Assembly (NCBI GenBank): GCA_021163545.1
Contig: JAGGTU010000048.1
Coordinates: forward strand, 1-11,655
Source of the DNA: a bacterium
GTDB taxonomy: Bacteria; Patescibacteriota; Minisyncoccia; Minisyncoccales; PEYH01
Length of the DNA stretch: 11,655 nt
Reading direction: 5' to 3'
Under the pieces are notes generated by a model that was given only the letters and a program-made list of their open reading frames with translations, did no database searches and was not told the DNA's origin. Made by a program: the position numbers and the translations under genes. This document shows positions 5,383 through 11,655 of this stretch, piece after piece; position 1 is the first letter of the stretch, and each line of letters opens with the position of its first letter.

Positions 5383-6921
5383 TTAAGGGTATTTGATTCT
5401 AAATGTTAAAGCCTCCTCCAAATGAGGGGGTAAAATTTTTTCAGATTCTTCCAAATCTGCAATAGTTCTAGCAACTTTTAGCACCCGATGATATCCCCTT
5501 GCAGTAAGAAGTCCTTTGTCTAAATATTTTTTAAGGAAGTTTTTTTCTTTTTCATCTAGAGAGCAAAATTTTTCTACCTGATCAAGATTCATTTCTGAGT
5601 TAGTAAAGATACCTTCTTTTTTAAACCTTTCTTTTTGGATTAAGCGAGCCTTTTTTACTCTTTCTTTTATCTGGTCGCTTAAATTCTGACTTTTTGGTAA
5701 AAGCAATTCTTTTGATTTTACATAAGGCAAATCTATAAAGATATCAATTCTATCCATAATTGGACCCGAAAGCTTTCTTTTATACTTATAAATTTGAGAA
5801 GGAGAACAGATACATTCTTTAAAAGGATTATTTAAATTTCCACAAGGGCAGGGATTTGCAGCAGCAATTAACATAAATTGACAAGGAAAAACAACTTTCG
5901 AGTTTGCTCTCAAAAGCACAATTTCCCCTTCTTCCATTGGTTGACGCAGCCCCTCAATAACATCTCTTTGGAATTCTGGAAATTCATCTAAAAACAAAAC
6001 ACCCCTGTGGGCCAATGTTATTTCCCCAGGTCTTATTGGATTTCCTCCCCCCAGAATGGCAACTTTTGAGGCGCTATGGTGAGGAGAACGGAAAGGCCTT
6101 TTTGTGATAATTGGACGACTAGAAGAAAGCAATCCGGCAAAGCTATAAATTTTTGTTACCTCTAAAATCTCTTTTTTTGATAAATCTGGCAAAATTGAAG
6201 GGAGAGCTTTTGCTAATAAAGTTTTTCCACCACCCGGAGGTCCTATCATCAAAAGATTATGAGCGCCTGAGGCGGCTATTTCCATTGCCCTTTTTGCTGT
6301 CTCTTGTCCTTTAATCCAGCCAAAATCTATATAAGGACTTTCTTTTTTTGAGAAAATATCTAAATTACATCGGGCAGGCAAGATAGAGGTTCTTTTTTCC
6401 AAATAATTAATTACCTCCTCTAAACTTCTTGCCCCAATAACCTTTAAAGAGCCACCTTCTATTTCATTTACTAAAGCAGCTTCAGCAGCATTTTCTTTAG
6501 GTAAGATTATTTCTTCAAAATTCAACTTTTTGGCAAGAAGCGCAAAAGACAAAGCCCCCCGAATTGGCCTTAATTCACCCTTCAAAGAAAGTTCACCCAG
6601 AAATATTTTTCTCTCTGGATTAAAAATTATTTGTTTGGATTCCAAAAGATAACTTAAGGCTATTGGAAGATCATATAAAGCCCCCTCTTTTTTTAGATCA
6701 GCTGGGGCAAGATTTAGAATTATTTTTTCAGGTTTTGCCCCCGGAGGTTTGAGATTTAAAAATTTAAGAGCGGATCTGATCCGCTCTTTTGACTCTTCAA
6801 CCGCTTTTGTTGGTAGGCCAACGATGTCAAAAGTTTTTATGCCAAAAGATATATCAATTTCTACTTCAATAAGTTGGGCCTCAAGTCCAATATTCGCACA
6901 AGAAAAAACTCTTGATGGCAT
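5383..6921 (-). CDS. comM: ComM/YifB-family Mg-chelatase-like AAA+ ATPase
   Basis: In naturally competent bacteria ComM is a hexameric branch-migration helicase that helps integrate transforming DNA; in many others the family (YifB) is uncharacterised. The N-terminal ChlI/Lon-S5-like domain is typical (EVEIDISFGIKTFDIVGLP near 19-37). From the ATG the AAA+ core shows Walker A GPPGGGKT (227-234), RPFRSPHHSAS (275-285), Walker B GVLFLDEF (307-314) and GPIMDRIDIFIDLP (386-399). A Cys cluster NPCPCG...CIC (358, 360, 370, 372) lies in the ATPase domain. The C-terminal Mg_chelatase_C domain contains TARGYHRVLKVARTIADLE. Length (512) is normal and no key residue is missing. I chose ATG 6919-6921 over an in-frame TTG two codons upstream (6927), because family members begin close to this MPSRVFS. 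It lies 20 bp after the TraR/DksA-like gene and is last in the pnp-led array. Confidence 0.95.
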   Translation of the reverse strand: MPSRVFSCANIGLEAQLIEVEIDISFGIKTFDIVGLPTKAVEESKERIRSALKFLNLKPPGAKPEKIILNLAPADLKKEGALYDLPIALSYLLESKQIIFNPERKIFLGELSLKGELRPIRGALSFALLAKKLNFEEIILPKENAAEAALVNEIEGGSLKVIGARSLEEVINYLEKRTSILPARCNLDIFSKKESPYIDFGWIKGQETAKRAMEIAASGAHNLLMIGPPGGGKTLLAKALPSILPDLSKKEILEVTKIYSFAGLLSSSRPIITKRPFRSPHHSASKVAILGGGNPIRPGEITLAHRGVLFLDEFPEFQRDVIEGLRQPMEEGEIVLLRANSKVVFPCQFMLIAAANPCPCGNLNNPFKECICSPSQIYKYKRKLSGPIMDRIDIFIDLPYVKSKELLLPKSQNLSDQIKERVKKARLIQKERFKKEGIFTNSEMNLDQVEKFCSLDEKEKNFLKKYLDKGLLTARGYHRVLKVARTIADLEESEKILPPHLEEALTFRIKYP

Positions 6922-6941
6922 GCTCAATAATACAGCTTTAA

Positions 6942-7316
6942 TTACTTCATTTTACTGCATTTTAGACAAAACCTTGCCTCGGGTTGAATTTTGAGTCTGT
7001 TTTTTGGGATCTTTTTTCTACATTTCTCACAAACTCCATAATCACCCCTCTTGATTTTTTTAAGTGCCAGATTCACATCTTTGAGTTTGAGCTCCAAAAG
7101 ATATTCCAAAGGAAGGCGGTTTAAGTATTCTTCAACCTCATCTTGGGCAACTTCAAGATAAGATGAACCTGTCTCAGAACCATCAAATTCTGGGAATTTG
7201 GATTTCCAATTCTCTTTTACTTTCTTATCTTTTTTTGCGAAAGAAGAAAGCTGTTTCTCAAGTTGCTTTTTAATAGCTTTTAATTTTTCCTCTTGCTCTT
7301 TAAGAAACTTATCCAT
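6942..7316 (-). CDS. TraR/DksA-type C4 zinc finger protein
   Basis: This 124-residue protein resembles the DksA/TraR regulators that insert a coiled coil into the RNA polymerase secondary channel. Residues 1-36 and about 54-90 are helical and charged. They are joined by a loop (WKSKFPEFDGSETGSS) and would form the coiled-coil hairpin. The zinc finger is Cys96-X2-Cys99-X17-Cys117-X2-Cys120, exactly the DksA spacing. It is followed by only SKMK. The hairpin tip has acidic residues but not the canonical DxxDxA, so whether it acts like E. coli DksA is uncertain. ATG 7314-7316 lies 4 bp after the stop of the coiled-coil gene, without a Shine-Dalgarno, so coupling to upstream translation is likely. 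Family assignment is strong; the target and any ppGpp link are inference. Confidence 0.9.
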   Translation of the reverse strand: MDKFLKEQEEKLKAIKKQLEKQLSSFAKKDKKVKENWKSKFPEFDGSETGSSYLEVAQDEVEEYLNRLPLEYLLELKLKDVNLALKKIKRGDYGVCEKCRKKIPKNRLKIQPEARFCLKCSKMK

Positions 7317-7320
7317 AGAT

Positions 7321-9966
7321 TTATTTTGTCAATAAATTAATTGCCTCCACCGTCGCATTACAACAAGTAGCAAAGACTAACTTCTCTCCTATAATTGCAA
7401 AACAAGCCCCAAAGCAATCAGGAGATTTGGCAACATCGCAATATCTTAGTTTATACCCGCGATATGTATAATCACGGAAAACAGGTTTTTGTAGAACGTT
7501 TTTTCCTAACAAAACCCCAAGAAGTTTCAATTTTAAAATCATATCATCTTCCCATTCTGAAAGCACATCTTCAAGCGAAGGCCCTTCTTTGCCTAAGATT
7601 TCTGAAAGAAGGTCAGGCGACACTTTCTTTGCTACAAATCCAAAAGCCGGTTTATTGTTTGCTGAATATAAATAGAAAGTGGCTTTTTCCTCGAGTATTT
7701 TAAAGAAGTCCTCAGGAGGAGAGAATCCCAAAGCCCTCAAAAACTCTTCCAGAGTCAAAAAGCGCTCCTCTGGAATCTTCTTAAATGCAATTCTTACAAA
7801 TTTTTCCTCAGGAAGGGGCTGAGCTAAAGCTTGAGACAGAAGTGTGGGAATTTGAGCGTCTTGACTAATCTCATAAACAGTAGTGGTTGCAATCTCGGGT
7901 AAGAGTGGTGGCGAAAGAATTGCCTCGGTTGGCAATGTAGGTGTTACAGGCTGGGTAGGTGTTGTAGGCTGAGTGGGAGTTATAGGAGCTGGGGTTTGAG
8001 GTACGGTAGGAGCAGGTTGAGTTGGAAGAGAAGTTGAAGCAGGCCTACTTTTTCTCCAGAGGAAGAATCCTAATATTAATCCCACCAATATCAACGCTCC
8101 AACAATCAAAAGAACTTTAAACCATTTTCTTTTAGAGACGGCAGCAGGTTTAATAGTTCTTGCAGAAATAGGGGGTTGCGGAGGAGTTGGGGCAGCTGGA
8201 GTAGTTTTTGGCGGGACAGAAGGTTCAATTGGGGCTGTAATACCCTGTCTTATTCTTCTTAAAATTTCCTCCTCTTTTCTTCTTTCTGCCTCTTTTCTTC
8301 TTTCTTCTAATTTTCTAAGGAGTTCTTCTTTACGTCTTTTTTCTTCCAGTCTTTTTAAAGCCTCCTCTGCTTCTTTTTCTTCCTTTGTTTTCTCTTCCTT
8401 CCCTTTTTCCTCTTTTTTTACCTCCCTTTTTTCTTCCTCCCTTTCCTCTACTTTTCCTTTTATCTCCTTCTTTGGAACTTCTTCTTTAACCTCTTCCTTA
8501 CCTTCTTCTTTTGGAATCTCTTCCTCTTTTTTTTCAGCTCTTTTTATTTCTTTTTCAGAAGGGAGGGGAGGTGGAGGAGGTGGTACAATACCTAAAAATT
8601 CATTTATTTTATCTATTTCCTTTCTTAGAGTATTTTCTTTTTCCAGTAAGTTTTGATATCTTACATTTAGTCTATTTTCCTCTAAAATAAGCTTTCTTCT
8701 TTCATCCTCAAGACGCCATCGTTTTCTCTCCAACTCTGCCCTTTCTTTTTCAAGTTTGTGTCTCTCTATCTCTATTTTTTCTTTAGCAGGTCCTTGGGCA
8801 ACTACCTCCTCTTGTTTCAAATATTCTTCCTCTCTTTCAATCTTCTTTTCTGCATCCTTTGTCTCAGCTAATTCTTCTTCTATTTCCTGACGTTTTTTAA
8901 TTACCTCATCTCTTTGTTTAGCTAAATCCTCCCTTTCTTTTTGAACCCTTTGAATCTCCTTCTCTTTTTCTCTCTTTTCCTTTCTTTTGGCAAATTTTTC
9001 AAGTTCGTGATTTACTTCTTTCAGCCTTTGTTTTAATTTCGCCTCTTTGGCGGCTAATTCCTGATATTTCAAATCTAAGTCTTTTAATTGTTCGTCTATT
9101 TTAAAGATTTCTCTTTCATAATGCCACCTTTCTTTTTCAATCTTCTCCCTTTCCATTTCCAGAATTTGCCTTTCTTTTTCAGCTTTCCTTTTCTCAATTG
9201 GAATTGTGGCAGCTCTTTCCTCTCTTTCAACCAAATTAATATTTTCTTCGACTTTTCTCTCGCTTTCTAAAATCGGTTTTAAGACGTTTTCCAACTTGAC
9301 CCTCTCTTTGAGAAGATAATCTTTAGTTTTATCTAACGGCTCTCTCTCCTTTGGTAGATTTGAGAGAGCTTTTTCAATTTCTTTCTTTTTCTCTTCTAAC
9401 AATTGTTTTGCCTGCCTTTCTTCTTCTGCCAGACGTTTTATTTCTTCTTCCTCTTCTCTTTTTTCCGCCTCTTTTTCCATCATTTTTCTAATCATTTCTT
9501 CTCTTTCTTTGGCCCGCCTTCTAATTTCTTCAATGAGTTTCTTCTCTTCTTCTTCCTTTCTTCTTTCCTCTTCTAATCTTTTTAACTCTTCCTCTCTTTT
9601 TCTCTTCTCCTCCTCTAATTTCTTCCTCAAAAGCTCTTCCTCTTTTTTTCTTTGTTCCTCTAATCTTCTTAACTCCTCTTCTTTTTTTCTCCTTTCTTCT
9701 TCAAGCTGTTTTAATTCTTCCTCGGTGGGTTTTGCTTCGATCTTCTCAATTAGTTTTTTCTCTACAGGCTGAGGCACAGGTACAGCTTCCCTAGTAGGTA
9801 TTTCTTCTTTAACAGGGACCTTCTCCTTGTAGCGTTTTAATATTTCTTCAACTTCCGCTTCTGTCAAAAGCGCCTCCCATTCTTCAAAAACAATGCCTGC
9901 TAAATCCTTTGCCATTGTTCGAATGGCTGCTTTAGGGATTTTAGTTTGGGAGAATTCTTTTTTCAT
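7321..9966 (-). CDS. giant coiled-coil single-pass membrane protein with Cys-containing external domain
   Basis: This 881-residue protein has no named family that I recognise. Parts in order: an N-terminal module of about 50 residues (IPKAAIRTMAKDLAG); a Glu/Arg/Lys-rich helix (80-195); a coiled coil (about 215-460) containing a ~90-residue unit twice; polyproline PPPPPP (462-467); a second Lys/Glu-rich stretch (470-572); a Pro-rich linker (575-610); one membrane helix (615-637, WFKVLLIVGALILVGL); a Pro/Thr linker (638-690); and a C-terminal domain (690-881) with Cys 843, 851, 855, 868 and 869. With no signal peptide and Lys/Arg just before the helix, the rod is probably cytoplasmic and the C-terminal domain outside. 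The start overlaps the pnp stop by one base (TAATG) without a Shine-Dalgarno, suggesting coupling. A structural or tethering role is inference. The C-terminal pattern (FRDYTYRGYKLRY...IIGEKLVFAT) resembles domains I recall from other Patescibacteria hypothetical proteins. Confidence 0.88.
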   Translation of the reverse strand: MKKEFSQTKIPKAAIRTMAKDLAGIVFEEWEALLTEAEVEEILKRYKEKVPVKEEIPTREAVPVPQPVEKKLIEKIEAKPTEEELKQLEEERRKKEEELRRLEEQRKKEEELLRKKLEEEKRKREEELKRLEEERRKEEEEKKLIEEIRRRAKEREEMIRKMMEKEAEKREEEEEIKRLAEEERQAKQLLEEKKKEIEKALSNLPKEREPLDKTKDYLLKERVKLENVLKPILESERKVEENINLVEREERAATIPIEKRKAEKERQILEMEREKIEKERWHYEREIFKIDEQLKDLDLKYQELAAKEAKLKQRLKEVNHELEKFAKRKEKREKEKEIQRVQKEREDLAKQRDEVIKKRQEIEEELAETKDAEKKIEREEEYLKQEEVVAQGPAKEKIEIERHKLEKERAELERKRWRLEDERRKLILEENRLNVRYQNLLEKENTLRKEIDKINEFLGIVPPPPPPLPSEKEIKRAEKKEEEIPKEEGKEEVKEEVPKKEIKGKVEEREEEKREVKKEEKGKEEKTKEEKEAEEALKRLEEKRRKEELLRKLEERRKEAERRKEEEILRRIRQGITAPIEPSVPPKTTPAAPTPPQPPISARTIKPAAVSKRKWFKVLLIVGALILVGLILGFFLWRKSRPASTSLPTQPAPTVPQTPAPITPTQPTTPTQPVTPTLPTEAILSPPLLPEIATTTVYEISQDAQIPTLLSQALAQPLPEEKFVRIAFKKIPEERFLTLEEFLRALGFSPPEDFFKILEEKATFYLYSANNKPAFGFVAKKVSPDLLSEILGKEGPSLEDVLSEWEDDMILKLKLLGVLLGKNVLQKPVFRDYTYRGYKLRYCDVAKSPDCFGACFAIIGEKLVFATCCNATVEAINLLTK
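8584..8859 (-). repeat. copy 2 of ~90-residue internal repeat (coiled-coil protein)
   Basis: Residues about 370-461 of the 881-residue protein. Landmarks are DAEKKIER, EEVVAQGPAKEK, ERHKLEKERAELERKRW and RYQNL. One residue of gap just after the shared Pro changes the offset to copy 1 from 137 to 136. Confidence 0.65.
8992..9270 (-). repeat. copy 1 of ~90-residue internal repeat (coiled-coil protein)
   Basis: Residues about 233-325 of the 881-residue protein. Landmarks are ESERKVEE, EERAATIPIEK, ERQILEMEREKIEKERW and KYQEL. Trp281 and Tyr301 align without gaps with Trp417 and Tyr437 of copy 2 at an offset of 136 residues. Confidence 0.65.
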
Positions 9967-11655
9967 TATTTAGGTTTATGTCGAAATTTTTGTTTGTAAG
10001 GAGAAGATATCCTTTTTAAAAGTCGCAGGCGAGGCCTTCCAAGTTCATCCACATCTATTACCTCAACCGGAATAATATCCCCTACTTTTATTACATCAGA
10101 AACTCGCCTAATTTTAAAGGGGGCAATCTGTGAAATATGCAAAAGCCCTTCTCTTTCTGGCATTACTTCTACAATTGCCCCACAGTCTAAAATTCTTTTT
10201 ACTTTCCCTTGAAACCTTTCTCCTGGTTTGATTTCTCGAGTAAGATTTTCAATCCATTGGGCCGCTTTTTGCACTGCTTCTTTTGATTGGGAAGAGATAA
10301 AAATGTTTCCTCCCTCCTCGATATCGATTGAAACCTCACATTTTTCAATTATCTCATTAATCACTCTGCCTCCCGGTCCAATTACTTCTCCTACCTTTTC
10401 AGGATTTACCTTAACCCGTATTATCTTGGGCGCAAAAGGAGAAAGAGAAGATTTAGGTTTTTGAATTATTTTTTTCATTTTTTCTATGATTTCTTCTCGC
10501 GCCTTTTTTGCCAAAAACAAAGCCTCTTCAATCATTTTTTGAGTTAGGCCATCAATTTTGACATCCATTTGTATTGCAGATATTCCATCTTCAGTTCCGG
10601 CAACTTTAAAATCCATATCGCCAAAATGATCTTCAGGCCCTTGAATATCACAAAGCAACTTATAATCGTCTCCCTCTTTAACCAACCCAATAGCAATTCC
10701 GGCAGCGTGTTTTTTAACAGGCACCCCTGCATCCATTAAGGCTAATGAAGAGCTTGATACAGAGGCCATAGAAGTAGAGCCATTTGAAGAGAGAATCTCT
10801 GTGACTACTCTTATAGTGTAAGGAAAATCTTCAAAATCCGGAATTATAGGCAAAAGAGCCTTTTCTGCTAACATTCCATGGCCAATCTCTCTTCTTGAAG
10901 GACCTCTAACTGGTTTTACCTCACCAGAACAAAAAGGAGGAAAATTATAATGGTGCATAAATCTTTTTTTCCCTCTTATTTCCATTCCCTCAATTAGACG
11001 TTGATCTCCAGGAGAGCCAAGAGTAACAGATGAAAGAGCTTTTGTTTTGCCTCTTATGAACAAACCCGATCCATGGGTTCGGGGTAAAATTCCTATTTTC
11101 ATAGAAATTGGGCGAATCTCATCCAATTTTCTACCATCAGGTCTTCTTTCTGCCTCTAAAATGTTTCTATGCAAAATTTCTCTCAAGAAATCTTTTAAAA
11201 ACATACTAGCCACACCAATTTTTTCTTCTCCAAAAGTTTCACCTACAAATTGTAAAATTTCTTCTTTTAGCCTATGCATTGCTTTTCTATTTTCAATAGA
11301 CGGTTTTTGCATTAAAAGCTCTTCTAATTTTTTGCCAAATTTTTCTCTTATTGTATTTTCCACCTCAGGATCTTTAATTTCTTTTAGCTCAATTTTTTCT
11401 TTTTGATGTTTTTTGGCAATATCAAGCTGGAATTCTAAAATTTTCTTAAGCTCATCTTTTGTGTATTCTATTGCCTTCAAAATTTCTTTCTCTCTAACTT
11501 CTTTTGCTTGGGCTTCAATCATATTCACAAGAAGCTCTTCTTTTTTGACTCCAGTTAACACTAAATCAAAATCGGCTTCATCTCTTTCTTGATAGTTTGA
11601 ATTGAGAACAAACCGCCCATTATTTTTTGTAATCCTTATAGGGGCTATAGGACCA
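9966..11655 (-). CDS. pnp: polyribonucleotide nucleotidyltransferase (PNPase), 5' part outside the window
   Basis: PNPase is a trimeric 3'-5' phosphorolytic exoribonuclease of the RNA degradation machinery. The frame stays open to the window edge. Upstream of an internal GTG (11559-11561) it still reads PNPase sequence (GPIAPIR, then GRFVLNSNYQERDEADFDLVL), so that GTG is not the start. By alignment to memory of E. coli PNPase (711 aa), roughly 145 N-terminal residues are missing. Visible are the end of RNase PH domain 1, the helical linker and RNase PH domain 2. Domain 2 shows RPDGRKLDEIRPI, SSNGSTSMASV and catalytic EDHFGDMDFK, with Asp near 10630 and 10612 and Lys near 10606. A KH domain (VGEVIGPGGRVINEI) and an S1 domain (GERFQGKVKRILDCGAIVEV to GRPRLRLLKR) follow. 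All catalytic residues seen are present. Its TAA overlaps the next gene's ATG (TAATG). Confidence 0.97.
   Translation of the reverse strand, partial: GPIAPIRITKNNGRFVLNSNYQERDEADFDLVLTGVKKEELLVNMIEAQAKEVREKEILKAIEYTKDELKKILEFQLDIAKKHQKEKIELKEIKDPEVENTIREKFGKKLEELLMQKPSIENRKAMHRLKEEILQFVGETFGEEKIGVASMFLKDFLREILHRNILEAERRPDGRKLDEIRPISMKIGILPRTHGSGLFIRGKTKALSSVTLGSPGDQRLIEGMEIRGKKRFMHHYNFPPFCSGEVKPVRGPSRREIGHGMLAEKALLPIIPDFEDFPYTIRVVTEILSSNGSTSMASVSSSSLALMDAGVPVKKHAAGIAIGLVKEGDDYKLLCDIQGPEDHFGDMDFKVAGTEDGISAIQMDVKIDGLTQKMIEEALFLAKKAREEIIEKMKKIIQKPKSSLSPFAPKIIRVKVNPEKVGEVIGPGGRVINEIIEKCEVSIDIEEGGNIFISSQSKEAVQKAAQWIENLTREIKPGERFQGKVKRILDCGAIVEVMPEREGLLHISQIAPFKIRRVSDVIKVGDIIPVEVIDVDELGRPRLRLLKRISSPYKQKFRHKPK

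Noticed and set aside
5366..5400. Shared terminator between the convergent M23 and comM genes
   Set aside because: Only 8 bp separate the stops. I found no GC-rich hairpin with a T-tract nearby, so termination here is not explained by an intrinsic site.
9509..9772. Plus-strand Ser/Leu/Phe-rich ORF opposite the coiled-coil gene
   Set aside because: It is the antisense image of Glu/Lys codons (TTC/TCT runs), with no start context or family pattern. The same holds for the plus-strand ORFs at 9088-9270 and 382-594.
9820..9936. Histone-fold-like look of the coiled-coil protein's N-terminus (IPKAAIRTMAKDLAG, compare archaeal histone starts)
   Set aside because: The resemblance is limited to a short IP-x-A-x-I-R pattern; the rest lacks the spacing and residues of the histone fold. 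Structure prediction would be needed to revive it.
10228..11406. Plus-strand and alternate-frame ORFs within pnp
   Set aside because: PNPase motifs run continuously through the minus-strand frame, and no second gene is supported.
11559..11561. GTG as the start of pnp
   Set aside because: The frame continues upstream to the window edge with PNPase-like sequence (GPIAPIR, FVLNSNYQERDEADFDLVL), so this is an internal Val codon.

Overview
The window looks like a chromosomal segment of a Candidate Phyla Radiation (Patescibacteria, Parcubacteria-like) bacterium. This is inferred from gene content, not from a marker gene. The supporting signs are low GC in the minus-strand genes (about 35-37% in lines I counted by hand), very tight packing, a two-gene VirB2-like/VirB6-like membrane module, a giant Lys/Glu-rich coiled-coil membrane protein, a LysM-M23 peptidase, and almost no Shine-Dalgarno sequences. 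TGA is used as a stop (positions 157-159 and 2746-2748), which argues against the TGA=Gly code of Gracilibacteria/Absconditabacteria.

Layout, left to right. (1) 1-323, plus strand: the end of one small gene and a complete 54-codon gene, joined by a TGATG overlap. They have higher GC (about 46-51%) and the only perfect Shine-Dalgarno in the window. I do not recognise either. (2) 358-390: a perfect 11-bp hairpin terminator shared by the convergent units. (3) 388-4280, minus strand: rsmA (16S rRNA dimethyladenosine transferase), then a signal-peptide protein with a Cys-rich PKD-like ectodomain and a two-helix VirB2/TrbC-like tail, then a polytopic VirB6/TrbL-like protein with a long charged cytoplasmic tail. 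(4) 4281-4438: a compact divergent promoter region. (5) 4439-5374, plus strand: a secreted or anchored LysM-LysM-M23 endopeptidase whose true start is unclear. (6) 5383-11655, minus strand: a tight array read pnp (5' end off the window), an 881-residue coiled-coil/transmembrane protein, a TraR/DksA-type zinc finger protein, and a ComM/YifB AAA+ ATPase.

How the genes may work together. Two housekeeping RNA genes (rsmA, pnp) each lead a string of envelope or DNA-uptake-related genes. The VirB2/VirB6-like pair would form a membrane channel or pilus-like assembly. ComM is known in other bacteria as a branch-migration helicase for natural transformation, and the M23 enzyme would remodel peptidoglycan. 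A link between these (DNA uptake or surface-appendage biology in a small symbiont) is inference. The least understood protein is the 881-residue one. It has a putative cytoplasmic rod of about 570 residues containing a duplicated ~90-residue unit, one membrane helix, and a Cys-containing outside domain. No tRNA, rRNA, CRISPR array, insertion sequence or origin was seen, and there is no gene-free stretch longer than about 160 bases.
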